Source of the DNA: Emmonsiellopsis sp. PD_33
Lineage: Eukaryota; Ascomycota; Eurotiomycetes; Onygenales; Ajellomycetaceae
Assembly: GCA_032988165.1 (NCBI GenBank)
Contig: JANTQF010000086.1
Coordinates: 1-64,000, forward strand
Length of the DNA stretch: 64,000 nucleotides
Direction of reading: 5' to 3'
Under the pieces are notes generated by a model. That model had not been told where the DNA came from and did not search any database. It saw only the letters and a list, made by a program, of their open reading frames with translations. Below are positions 13,201 to 23,090 of this stretch, in pieces. Position 1 is the stretch's first letter. Each line of letters opens with the position of its first letter. Position numbers and translations under genes: made by a program.

Positions 13201-13337
13201 CACGCCCTTCCTCGCCAATGGCCATGATCACCCGTCTGCGCTCGACGAGATCGTCGTCGTTAAGGAACCAGGCTGCGGTGCGGGCTGTTGTGCCGGATTC
13301 GGAGGGGTCGAGTGATGATGAGTTGAGTTTTTTGTGA
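10281..13337 (+). CDS. Uncharacterised 1018-aa protein, probably nuclear
   Basis: This is a single-exon frame of 1018 aa starting at the ATG at 10281; the same frame is open a few codons further upstream but has no earlier ATG. I do not recognise the family. The N-terminal 200 residues are basic and low in complexity, with a glycine-rich patch (VPGGGGGAGRRK). Residues about 205-700 look like a folded, mostly helical domain with Trp-rich blocks (WRDWGDEYNDPSYINIVQG; LVRLHGIRLVCEAIRKRWIS; GPWHIDCTLFSLANFGIF). The C-terminal third is Ser-rich and acidic, with a bipartite-like basic patch (RKRKEYPASFGAKSSKRAR) suggesting nuclear import, and an acidic end (SEGSSDDELSFL). Codon use and CpG content match the neighbours. 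It is convergent with the 14240-16219 gene. Confidence 0.85.
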   Translation: MTLNSASTSRLRPSASEVPITSRWCNRALRPLTSTILRLEKHWKITPLSVPQGTINGSNALDTLRLEAAGAPSDARESSESESTPDDPTWVPGGGGGAGRRKIKHRYSGGNRSRVVVRSPEAQKLAPGEFSIPTPLIKGRVRGRRGSEGEDVGSIMGPPDEDNVSAVQNSQNWTNTTTKRKTLNNQVAWRDWGDEYNDPSYINIVQGIFGIWDSFLTMTAPRQHSNRGARSLMSMALDKTSMYIMREQEAADNAEEKDEKVDAADVIITELEDMYGLSNNGWKPLKSLVRLHGIRLVCEAIRKRWISPKVARQLALNAIDSSSYDATREVLSALLSVTQRIDGPWHIDCTLFSLANFGIFNTLATYVNKSGNLSFFFREVGPLLQRGIVAVEWIATESMKPFVTHAIQSISCDDEDCAASVLFVANTMLAASGSSATFNTTSLGQSATQVMDKIVVIGPTRSPRRRISRNTSSNPPAKISEYVSIALNNSISSIISILCSAHIVRFGKQRPYTSSPASSMQHILTRLSAIVQHDLELAVFDLTTNRSRSELLRIGYILMADYLLGCCCKETRKNYAAMARLLANFEYFIRPLKNRNDLTSGLSALVTNVSHRCGRAREEDAFLQLRFFSKALTADHLQRYPTLRALLGKVAVDMALDFAEETLHPDHHSWASDIQTKVSSYEPIPLDTDGMLMLTPSLALSKTGYVWEDGIGEWVAAAKVPTKPPYTRRRTMPNLPKAIEQDDSGSSSRSSTPSSDLSNNDGSSSITSDSSSPLCVRKRKEYPASFGAKSSKRARTISPAILTANSRQLRSRKSEPWDLYVDEFEDGESDSDVSMPDRMATSSVKPYAQEPALPRKPVLGEGKGINYSRSTSVAVPIKPPHEPQGVGVEVVIVNNNKLKDVTNTKRISSRFRDKNHYEKASNEAYISDSNSNDKTDDDDDILTNEPPPRFFDLRRRSIGISTSTPATASKKTNSRPSSPMAMITRLRSTRSSSLRNQAAVRAVVPDSEGSSDDELSFL

Positions 13338-14239
13338 TTGGGTCTGTTTGGTTAGAGATGGTGGGATGGGGTGAGTGGGTGATGTGTATGTGCTTTTGAT
13401 GTCAGATTTTGTGTTTGTTATACATGGAGGGGGGTCGCTCGGGATTTGGTAGTTTCGGTGCCATGGTGTATATGTTCTCTATTGGCATCTCCGTGTGGGG
13501 GAGTTTCCTTTGGTTTTGCTTGTATAAGCTTGGTTGATGTGATACCCTAGTTCTATTGGTTGCTTGCTAGATGTGTTTTGTTTGCTTTGTTCGATTATAT
13601 ATAGCGAATGGGCTTGTGTGGTTTATAGAGAGCTATTCGAGTGGGTTGGATGCATGGGGTATAGAAAGAAGGCTCTATGGAAGTTATGGATATGTTTTAG
13701 GATCTTCTTCATGGATGGTTAATTGAGACGTGAGAATGTTGTTCTGGAATGAGCAGCGGTTTCAGTTTGGGATTTTGTCCACTGGCTTGAATGAATATTG
13801 CCAAAAAATATATTTCTTTTCGTCCAATCTTACCTCACTACATCTGTAATTTCCTAAATCTCGTAGAACTTCGCTTACGCGGGCTGTTACCGGATTGAAC
13901 GAACAAGATGAAAATAATAAGGATATATATATATAACCCATTAATCCAATCATCGTGAGGTAAAATACGTCCATAAATAAATAACTGATGGGAAAGAATA
14001 GCCACACACCCGAACTCGCTGCGCCTTTTGCTCCCTCCCTTCATTAATCGTGTGGAAGAAATACTACTAATCGTGGGCAAGTGATACATTATCAAAGTGG
14101 GTGTGGAAAAGCTTCGGGCGCCATTTAATTCAGGCGGGAAGCTGCATCTTATTCCTCAAATCCCCTGTCTGCCCCAGTTAGGATTCTTCTTTCTTCTTTT
14201 GCAATCTCCCCACCCATTCGCGACCCGCGGGACCTCCCT
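13338..14239. other. Convergent intergenic region
   Basis: This is about 0.9 kb between two converging genes. It is T/G-rich 3' flank on the left and becomes AT-rich with a short TA run near 13925-13935. No RNA gene or coding segment was identified. Confidence 0.5.
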
Positions 14240-16219
14240 TCAAAACTTCTCACTAGTAAGACACCTAGTGGCAGACACCAACAACCACGCCATAAACCTC
14301 ACAGCAACAGTGAGCCCCCAAACGACCAGTCTGAACCCCCAGAAAATCATCCTGAGCGCCGATCTCGTGACACCAGGTAACTTCTCGCCCTCGCGGGATC
14401 CACTGGCATATCGGCCGTAGTTCTCCAGATCGATCTCCTCGATCACCACGGGTGCCTTCTTGTTCTTCTTTTTGGATTTCGAGCTTGGCTCGTCGGAATT
14501 CGAGGCCTTTCTCCAAGGGAAGAAGAATCTTGATTTGCGCTTTTTGGTAGTTGGTGATGAGCGGATTTGAGACATCAATTCTGCCTCTTGCTCTGCGTCT
14601 TCACGCTCTGCCTGCGTGGCAACTAGCTTGCCGGTGAAGCGGGGAGTGGTGGTTGTGGCTATTGATGGTGCTTTTGGTGAGGAGTTGATGTGATATGGAT
14701 CCGGGAAGGTTCTGGATCCAGGGGTTCCAATTTCCATATCCGAGAGGATTTTTTTGGTGGTTTGGTCGGTGACGGCGATGAGGAGGATGGAAGCTACTAG
14801 AGAGTCAATGGAGTAGAGGGCTGGTATTGTGGAGGCAATCACGCCAGCGGAGATTGAGAGGGTCATGGTTTCAAGATCCAGAGCGACCAGAGGAGCGACG
14901 TTGGCAGAGTCCGGGCCTGGGATTGTGATCAGGATTGACGGAGGGTGGCCTAGTTCGACACTGTCCGTCGTGGATGCTGAGACTGTGAGGTTGAGCAATT
15001 GGCCTTGCTTTTCCGGGGTAGGGGAATCGGAGGATTGATATCCGCTGTCGGGAGTGGCGCTGGCAGGTTGTGGGAATAGTGCCTGATGGCGGATATCGTA
15101 TCGACCGTGAGTCCCGGTCCATTCAAGAATGCATGATTCTTGGGCTTCTGCCCTTTTCACGGCATCATCCTCTACTTCCATTGCATCTGTCGGGGCTAGC
15201 TGGTGCTGCCTTGACAGACTCAGGGCTTGCTCTCTGGCAAGGATTTCTGCTAGCATTGGGAATACAACGGTGATGAAGCCCATCTCGTTAGGACGGTTAA
15301 TTTCCGCATTGCTAAGAGTGATGATTGGAGACTTTGTGTGCTCCTTGGTTGGGTGGGATTTTTGGATTTCGACATCATTCATGTCGTTTGTTTTGAGGCT
15401 GTACAGGGATGTAGCGTGGTTTCCAAATGTGTACGTCAGAGGATCAGCCCTGGGGGAAGAAACTGTTAGCAAGAATACCATCAGACTGCAGAATCAGGGG
15501 GAAATCCCCACTCACTTGGAAATACGCAAGTGGAAGGTTCCGAGGGCGGGATCTGGACCCTCTCCATTTGTTGCTTCCCATAGCCGTGCAAGCTGCTCAG
15601 TTGTCGAAAGCTTAGAAGCCACTGCCAATTCAGTAGACTTCCGTTTTGTGTGAGGAAACCCAGATTGTGGGGAGGTTACGCTTGGGCTATAGTCACAGCG
15701 AGATATGACTTCTCGTGGAAGATTATCAGGCGTGGCGCGTTGGGGGAAGTAGAACTGTTGACTCAGTCTGACTCTGGGGTTGAATCGAGGAAATATCGAT
15801 CTCATAGGAATCACCGGTGAGGTGGGAGACTTGGACGGGGTAGTCAACTCGATTTGAACTGGGGATCCCGATTCAATATGTCCGGGCTCTGCTGAGGATG
15901 GGTCTGGAGATGTGTGGATATGGGGTCTCTGCGGGGCTTCTGTTCTGTTCCCATCATCGTTCGCCTGGGCGGTAGCTGCGGAAGAGGTCCTTGGGGGGTG
16001 GACAGGAGGAGGCGGGATAAGCGGAGTTTTATTAGTGTCTTCAATAATTTGAAGAATCACTGCCTCCGTTTGAGCGGATGATTTGGGATCTTCCACAATT
16101 GGAGATACGACTGGAGATTTCGTCGTACGCCGTCGATGTCCCTTCCTGAATGGATTGTTATTCGGCCTGTTTTGGGGTTGTACCTGAGGGAACAGTTGGA
16201 ATTGGGTTTGGGCTGCCAT
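14240..16219 (-). CDS. Uncharacterised fungal protein with C-terminal hydrophobic segment
   Basis: Two exons on the minus strand, 16219-15516 and 15449-14240, join in frame to give 637 aa (intron 67 bp, GTGAGT...CAG). I do not recognise a catalytic family. The N-terminal 230 residues are Pro/Ser/Thr-rich and basic (PFRKGHRRRTTK). The middle looks like a beta-rich domain that spans the splice site (GTFHLRISK joined to ADPLTYTFGNH; later CILEWTGTHGRYDIR and PLVALDLETMTLSIS). A hydrophobic helix follows (ALYSIDSLVASILLIAV), then a Lys-rich stretch (KKRKSRFFFPWRK), and the end is strongly hydrophobic (RMIFWGFRLVVWGLTVAVRF), consistent with membrane anchoring. Fungal relatives are likely. Start chosen at the first ATG (16219), which begins MAAQTQFQLFPQ. 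Confidence 0.82.
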
Positions 16220-17496
16220 TGTCTTTCAAATATAAAACAACTCAAGTCGGAATAATAAAAATCAGCAACAAATGCGTTGAGACAGTGACTATGAGCTCCT
16301 TCTTCCCCGGTAAACCCCTTGCGTTGTCCCGCGCCCTATCGATAAGGGAAAGCAAAGAGAACCCCGAGATAATGCGCAGTCCATCCGTGTAGAGGAGGAA
16401 ATATGCAACGATCCGAGAGCTCGGGGATAAACGTACAGCCCACAAAAATCAAGAAAAGAGCAGTGAAGAAAAAAACCAGGACCAAAAGGAATATTAAAAT
16501 AACCTGGAGGCCGAATTGCGCTTCCAGGGAAAAGCCATTTCCTTCCCCGGCAGACGCCCCCGCGAAGGAACGATTGATCAATAGCATCGGAGATCAATGC
16601 AAGAAAAATGCATCCATCGGTTTTTCGGATTTCCTGCACAATAGTTTGACGCCTGGCCCAGGAACGAAGGGCACCAGACACTAACCGATCCGCCAATCGC
16701 GAACCGGCGGTGTCACATCCGGAAGAGCTGAGCTGAGGGTGCCATGCGACGGGATTGGATGCTAAAATGCCGTCACATACATGATCCAGACTAAAAATCG
16801 CATGCAAGAGCCGAGAAGCGAGGGCACTATCAGTATCGGTGAGTGTGAGCATTGTTCAAGATTGGGCCAGTGATCACAGTCGCGACATCATCGACGGCCG
16901 CCTGGGACACTGCGTAGAAGTTGTAAGCAGGGGTATGCATAACCCAGGAAGCTGGAGTCACGGTGATTGGGCTTTATCCCTGAAAGCAGGTCTTTTTGGG
17001 CGCTTGGAGATCAAAACGTTGAAACACTCAAACAAGGAATCAGCGCACAAGACAGGCGGTCTTCTCCTTGGCGCGGCCCGAAGAGAATCGCAGTGGCTGG
17101 CCGGCTCAACACGAGTCAACACTAGTAGTCGGCGGCGCAAAGACAGATCTTGCGATTGGACACAACAGTCGATGCGAGGTTGGAAAACTTGGAGGTGATG
17201 AGGATGGTGGTTGGTTGCTAAATGGGGATTGCGGTCACGTGGATTATAAACCCTGAGGCTGAAGCTGGGGTGAAGAATGTCTATTCTTATGAATCGATGG
17301 GGATGACATCCTCGCAGGGTATTACGCGCTGGAAATTGGAATGGTGTCCTGTGATTGTTTGTCTACCCTGGTCCCTCTGATTAAGAAGTTTCAAGCAATG
17401 AGGTGGATATTGATGAAGAATTAGCTTGGGCGAGCTGAAGCCCGACTTTACTCTATCTATGTATCGTACATGTCCCCCGCTTCCAGAGAGGGGTTG
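16220..17496. other. Intergenic region upstream of the 637-aa gene
   Basis: This 1.3-kb stretch separates the 3' end of bcs1 from the start of the next minus-strand gene. A minus-strand open frame (16289-16852) contains a hydrophobic run but shows no convincing protein pattern. A TCACGTGG E-box variant occurs near 17234. Nothing else was recognised. Confidence 0.4.
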
Positions 17497-19087
17497 CTAC
17501 TCTTGGACCACGTCGGACACAAGAGCATCTGCCATCTTGATCGCACCATCCATGTCGCCTTTGTTGTACAAAAAGAGCCCCTGCAGAGCCGCAGTGCTGG
17601 TTGCTCTGCCGGTGTCCAGCTTCCTGCCCTGTGCGCCCTCAATCACTCCTAAATTGTAGAGCTTTTCCAAAAACGTAGCTTGGTAGATATCCGACTTTTC
17701 GAAATCCCCGTAGAATCGTTCCCAAAGCTTGGCGACCTGGTATCGAGTGGCTTCGCCAAGCCGAACCGTCATATCGACTCGACCGGGACGGACAAGCGCT
17801 TCGTCAAGCCGCTCAACGTGGTTTGTCGTTAGGAAAATTATCCGTTCTTCAGCACTCGCTACGCCGTCCAACGCATTAAGGAGGCCCGAGAAAGTCACAT
17901 TGGCTCCACGGTACCCATCATCATCGCTCTGTACGCGCCGGTTCCCGAAGGCGGCATCCACATCTTCCAACAAGACAAGGGTACGGGAAGGAATGATAGT
18001 GAGTAAGTGGTTTAGACGATCATCCGTCAGCCCTCTCTCACTTAGGTTGAGGATGGCTATGTCGTAATCTAGCTCGCCTGCGAGAGCTTGAATAAATGAG
18101 CTCTTACCGCTGCCAGGTGGACCATGCAGGAGGTAGCCCCGGCGGTAGGGAATGCCACGATCATAGTACCACGATCCGCTGTCGAGGAAGTCTTTTACAT
18201 CAGCCACAATGCGCTCCTTAACCCCAGAATCCAAGATTACGGACTCTAGCGGTCTTTTCCGGCGTGCTTGGCCAAATTGTCTCCACTCCGTACCCCAGGA
18301 ATTGTAAATGACGGTTTTCCCTTCTTGTGACTTTGCCGCATATTCATGTGCTTCCTTGAATAAGTCTTCGAAGATGTGTCTCTGAGAATACAGTGTAGTC
18401 AGAGTAACTGTCTCCCAAGGCTTGCCAGTCTGAAGATCCCTCGATTTGGCTTCTCGAACGCGATTGACGAAGATAAAGGCATTTTTGTATCGAAGGACAT
18501 GTTTTCCTGGGCCAGGAATCAATGAGAAGTGTGTGTGGATCGCACCATTGGAGTGTTCTACTTTCTCCGTCTGGATTGACAAATGTCGCATTCCCGGCGT
18601 CAGCTTCCGGAGGAGGGAATCGACGAAGCCGGTCCTCTTTGTGCCAGTTTGGGCAGCGCGTACTCCCGGCAGTTGCGATCGTTGATATAGGGTCATCCAA
18701 TGTAAAAACCAGGCGTACGAGTCGTCCTTGATATTGATTTCTACATCAACAAGCATGCGTTGGCGGAGGAGGATGGCGCCATGTCGGAGGCCTCGCTGTG
18801 CAAGCGTGAGACCAGCTCCTAGGCCTGCTAGACCAAAACCCTACCAAATCCATTCGCATGTTAGTCGCATAGAAGCGGACATCCCTTCCATTGGATTGAC
18901 TCACGGCTGTAAAGAACGGATTGCTTGAAAGTTGGGAAAACAATCCCTCGTTCGGGTTCAGCTGCGGGAGTTGTTTCGGAGCCTTTGCTTGGATGATCAG
19001 GTCATCGGCGGTTGGGGATTGGGCCAGGGTTGGCCCATTTGCTTCCATTCCCGTGGAAACGATCCGATCAGCATCTTTGCTCGACAT
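17497..19087 (-). CDS. bcs1: Mitochondrial AAA chaperone Bcs1
   Basis: Bcs1 is the inner-membrane AAA ATPase that translocates the folded Rieske iron-sulfur protein during assembly of respiratory complex III. Exons 19087-18905 and 18840-17497 join at a codon boundary to give 508 aa. The order of parts fits the family: a short matrix-targeting N-terminus, NPFFTA followed by one membrane segment (GFGLAGLGAGLTLAQRGL, residues 62-79), then the Bcs1-specific domain (KDDSYAWFLHWMT; FSLIPGPGKHVLRYKNAF; TVTLTTLYSQRHIFEDL). The AAA module has Walker A GPPGSGKS (about 301-308), Walker B LVLLEDVDAAF (about 348-358), and NHVERLDEALVRPGRVD with the arginine finger. The region around RGIPYRRGYLLHGPP is diagnostic. 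It is divergent from the NTase-like gene at 19389, sharing about 300 bp of promoter. Confidence 0.95.
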
Positions 19088-19388
19088 ATGTTCGAATCAT
19101 TATACTGGACTCGAGATGCTGTATTCTCTTGTCGTTCAAGAAAATTTGGTGACGGAATTTTGGCGCGACTCATGTTTGGTTCTGCGCTAGCCTGATCTGG
19201 TTGGCCCGCCAGTTAACTGGAACATTTGTTTATCCGACCACCGGGTGCTACTTGCAGAAAGTCGATGGCAGGCGCATGTGATATAGATAGTAATGTAGCT
19301 GCCCCCCTAGATACTACAACCCTGATAAACCAAGTTCCCCTTCCTGCGTGTAAACTTTCCCGGCCACTTTGTTAAATCATAAATAAAT

Positions 19389-20343
19389 ATGGAGGCCACT
19401 TCCACCAACTCCAACCTTCCAGAGCTCTCTCCAGCTTTCCATCCTCTGAGCATTGGGGATCCAGGCGACGTCCCTCCATCTCCTGAACAGCTGGTCTCGA
19501 TCATCTCTCTCCTGCAGCAGGCTGCTATCTGCTGTTGTTTTGTCCAAGAATGGGGGCTAAACTATTACGGAGCGAAGCGAGTAGCGCATGTAACAATACA
19601 CCCATCCACTTCAATCTAGGCCCCGCGCTTCCCTCCCCCTGCTAACTATATCCTCTGAACCTCTGAAATGATAGGAAAGGGCGCTATGTGTCCCGGATTC
19701 TCAGCATCAGAAGGCAGTCGAGATCTTTACATCCCACAGCGAGATACTGAAACCATGCGGGCCACTCCCACTCTTGGGTGAAAACTCGCTCAATCACAAA
19801 TATCCACGATTTAAAGCCATCGGCCGCCTGGATTTTTGGTTACTGCTGCCGGCCAGTTATTGTCACATCAGCTGTGAGCCTGATAATATTGAATGGAGCC
19901 AAGGTTAGGAAATTTCTTTTCTTTTTCTTTTTTCTTTCACTTCTGTTCCTCATATTCATAGAATTATATTAGGCAGCCTACCATATCCGAAGCTTCCAGC
20001 TTTTGTCCAAAGCCTGCTCGACACCAAGCAGTATGTTGACCTCTGTGATCTAATTGATGGCCAAGACCTGTCAGAGGAATGGGGAATAGAGCATCTTGAT
20101 CTAGCAGGTAGCACAGACACGAAGTGGCTGGAATGGCTAATACAGGAGATGAGAGACGATGGCGTTGAGGATATCTTTATATTCATCGACGCAAAGCCGA
20201 TATCACGATTGGACTTGTGGAAAAAATATACTACTACAAAGCAAACGCGGATGGGTTGGAAATATTCGCCGGAGATATATGCAACTAGATTCCGGAAGTT
20301 TGGGTCGATGGACCCTAGGACTAGAAATAGGGCGGGTCTGTAG
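19389..20343 (+). CDS. Nucleotidyltransferase-like protein with degenerate active site
   Basis: Three exons (19389-19589, 19675-19903, 19973-20343) join in frame to 266 aa; both introns have GT...AG ends and the first has a CTAAC branch site. The layout is that of an expanded fungal family with a nucleotidyltransferase-like fold: a helix, then CFVQEWGLNYYGAKRVAHE, then LCVPDSQHQKAVEIFTS. In active relatives this position reads GG(x)A...RxTxDxDI. Here the two glycines and the acidic pair are absent or changed, so catalysis is doubtful. The C-terminal half is helical and acidic (LCDLIDGQDLSEEWGIEHLD), with a basic tail. Family assignment rests on pattern memory, not a search. The next gene on the opposite strand carries the canonical form of the motif. 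Confidence 0.7.
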
Positions 20344-20465
20344 GCATGGTCATGTCAGGGGGTTTGTGGGGTACACAGTTTTACGTGATGTATATGTACC
20401 TTCATCCTGAGTGTGAACTATTTAATCGAGAATTTAGGGTGCATACTAGCATTCAAACAATGGCG

Positions 20466-21473
20466 TTAAACATCAACGAATACGAACAATCGAGCACTAT
20501 TAGCGAGTAGGTTTGCTATTCCTACAACACCCAATACATGAAACGGTAGGGAAAGCAAAATTACACGGGAACCAACGGCAAAATATATAAGACGACAAAA
20601 GTGACGAAAACGCGGACACGCTGGCAAATTAAAAAGACATGATGGAAGATCAGCTCCAGCGAACATATCATGTAAGCCATCCCAGTTAGACAGTATGGAA
20701 AATTGGCGCAAATAAACCTCGCGGAACATTCCCTTACTGCCCAAAAAAATTGGCCCATTGAGCACGGTTTTGTTCACTGTTCCAAGGAAACAACGGACTG
20801 CTTCGGGGTCTAGGCGGTGGACGGAGGCCCTTATCTCCTCTAGGTATGTGCGAAGGAGATGGTGAATGCTATCTTGAAGGTCATTGTCGCTGGAACGGGA
20901 CATGAAGGCAGCCATTTTCCCTCGGAGCAAGTAGAGTATGTTGATAGCGTAGATCGATATCGGTCCAGAACCGGTTTGGACGGTGGGTTGCTTTCGATTA
21001 ACACTCAGATCTCGCGGGCTGCTCTGAAATCCTGTTGTTCACGACTGAGTCAGGGGGGAAGGCTAAGGAGGGGGATAGCGGTGGTTGTGGGCGGAAGGAT
21101 CAATACCGTTTTCAATAAGGTCCACCTCAACCCGGGGTGCAGTCGGGGAATTGTCGTAGCCTGGGCCAGTGAGAACGAATAACTTCATCATGTTACTGAG
21201 AAGCTTGGTATTCGGGATGACCAGACTGCCCAATACAATTAGCTAATTATTGCTCACTAAATGGGGTCAAAGTGCATACCAAGGTTCCGGCTCAACAACT
21301 CGCCAAAGGTCACGCATCCCTCCAGGGGCTTGGAATGCAATGTCGACGTCACGGGTGTTGCGCGTGTCTCCCATGAGTTTGACGGCAAAGCCACCCATCA
21401 AACCATAGATAATGCCGTGTCGGTCCAAAAGACCTGCAATAAAGAATGCAGCGGACACCAAGTTAGGTGACAA
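20466..21473 (-). pseudogene. Nucleotidyltransferase (AbiEii-like fold) gene, 5' end missing
   Basis: On the minus strand, segments 21473-21280, 21225-21107 and 21031-20466 can be joined in frame (donors GTATGC and GTATTG; acceptors GGCAG and AACAG). The product has the textbook NTase signature: GLMGGFAVKLMG (GG motif), then RNTRDVDIAF with the catalytic acidic pair, and a third acidic strand APRVEVDLIENG, then PISIYAINILYLLRGKM. No ATG-led first exon can be placed: upstream the frame closes and a Copia relic follows within about 150 bp. I read it as a 5'-truncated or interrupted gene, though an unrecognised small first exon is possible. Such NTase-fold proteins are numerous in fungi and resemble the antitoxin/toxin-type NTases of bacteria; the function here is unknown. 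Confidence 0.6.
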
Positions 21474-21599
21474 CCCAGAACCCAGAGGGTGTGCGTTCGA
21501 GTCGGGCTGAGGTCATTGGCACGAATATATCGACCCAACGTGAGTTAACGCGGACTCGATCGGGGTGCGGTGCCCAGAATGATAGAAATAGCCATGCCA

Positions 21600-22087
21600 C
21601 GCAAAAGGGCCTATTCTGAAGGGGTATGTCGGAATAAGACCGCCACGTCGAGGTCACCATTTTGGGAACGTCAGTAGGAGGGAGTAAATCCTCGGGTACC
21701 GGTGACATTAGTGACAATGAAGGAGGCAGATTATCGGGGTCGAAGGTGTTTTCATCAAAAGTGACGTCCTGGGTCTCTACTACTACCTAGCGCTCTCTCA
21801 GGAGCCAGATGCGGAAAATATTATATGACATGTAACTTACCAAGTGGCCCAGCTTCACACTGGGCGCCATTTTTCAGAGCTTTGGGATCATTTTATTGAG
21901 GATGTAGGCAGTGCGGCCGTAGGCACACAGATGACTGAGCTCCAGATTGGTAGGCTTCCCGAGGTGAGCTGTGAGGGGCCTTCCACCCCAGCTGCTTCAC
22001 AGGCATTCAACTAAGAAGATAAACAGCTGCAAGGCACGCCTCTGGCCAGAGGTCCTCCGGGAGATTTGCCGCGATTCGAACAGTCCT
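21600..22087 (-). mobile_element. Copia integrase-region relic, not CpG-depleted
   Basis: Read on the minus strand with few interruptions, this is the end of a Ty1/Copia integrase core and the following linker: RTVRIAANLPEDLWPEACLA, then a block matching LSHLYAYGRTAYILNKMIPK, MAPSVKLGHLVSYMSYNIFR and TQDVTFDENTFDPDNLPP. Only about three stops break it (one TGA near 22014, one near 21873, one TAG near 21788). CpG is still frequent, unlike the flank elements. No LTRs are visible, so it is a fragment. Its right edge, near 22087, abuts an unrelated open segment. Its left edge is not sharp. Confidence 0.8.
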
Positions 22088-22260
22088 ACCCAATCATTCC
22101 TAAGGCGCGCGTCAGGGTATTGTATTCGTGCTCTGGCAGGCAGAAGAGGCGGGAGATGGCGTCGTCGAAGGCGCCGTCGAGGCGGGCGTAGGAGTTTGCG
22201 GGGCTGACGCTGCAGTCGAAGCGGGTGGTGGAGGTTGGGGAAAGGGGTAGCGGGTGACAT
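22086..22260 (-). other. Short open segment abutting the Copia relic, identity unknown
   Basis: On the minus strand one frame reads FDCSVSPANSYARLDGAF, then DDAISRLFCLPEHEYNTL and ends at the Copia junction. The composition (Leu, Asp, Arg, Cys, no low complexity) looks like real protein rather than noise. I do not recognise it. It may be the 5' exon of a gene cut by the Copia insertion, or a host fragment carried with it. No well-placed ATG is in this frame; the ATG at 22260 is in another frame. Confidence 0.35.
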
Positions 22261-23090
22261 TGTTGGGAGTGTGGTGATGGTGGTGGTTGAGTTGGTTAGC
22301 TATAGAAACAATTGACTGAACTGGCTAGCTAGGCAACACAGTTGATTTGTGATGGAGGGAGAAGGTTGGTTGGATTGAGAGCTAGCTACCTAGGAAACCG
22401 ACGATAGGTGGCAGAAGACAGTGGAAAGAACAGAGGAGGTGGTTAACCACTTCCTTTACAAGGGTGATGGCTCATCTTCATGCTTCCTGCTTCGATTGAC
22501 GTCCCAAAAAGCAAGGCTATCCTGGCTTCCTGGTGTCTAAACCCCTGCTAAGGGAAACATTCTTGCCGGCCGAAAGCAAAGGCCATTGGAGGGGTTGGAG
22601 AGGGGGCCTGCTACAGGTACGGAGTTATTACTAAGAATGGGTGGAATACAAAATGCAAGGCGTGCAGTGGATGCAAATACCTCACACTCTGTCCAATGCT
22701 TGGAATGTCCACTGGGATCGCGAGGCACTTGGGCACCTGCATCGTTGGTTGCTGTCAGGATAAAGTTAGATGTACGGATAGTGGAGGCCAAGGAATGATG
22801 AGTTCCAAGGTTGGCTGGCTAACTTTCCAAGGTTTACCAAGGTATGACTCATGAGGGCCAATCGGATTCCTAGGGTTACAACCTTCTCAAACCCTAACCT
22901 TGAAGCTAAGAGATCATGTGACCGCGGCTAGTCACCTTTTTATCCACAGCTTTTCCCCATCGAACCCCCCCGCTCAAAATTATCCTTGTTCGTGCCAAGG
23001 TCACTTCTGCTGCCACAGCCAACCATTTCCCTCTCCCACGCGCCAGACTCCACCAAGCCGAAGCCCGATTTCCTGCTGCAGCAGCGCAGC
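22261..23090. other. Intergenic region upstream of the ART-like gene
   Basis: This is about 0.8 kb with repeated GGTTGG and GCTAGCTA-type short motifs at 22270-22400 and a possible bHLH/ATF-like ATCATGTGAC near 22913. No gene or RNA was recognised. Confidence 0.4.

Noticed and set aside
13762..14095. Overlapping minus-strand hydrophobic frames
   Set aside because: AT-rich convergent 3' flank; composition explains the hydrophobicity.
16289..16852. Minus-strand 187-codon open frame with a hydrophobic run
   Set aside because: No family pattern, abrupt changes of composition, overlapping hydrophobic runs in two frames from the same A/T-rich tract; more likely promoter/leader of the neighbouring gene.
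21717..21869. Apparent two-exon gene starting MAPSVKLGHL
   Set aside because: Reading straight through the supposed intron gives Copia integrase-linker sequence with one stop, so it is transposon, not a host gene with an intron.
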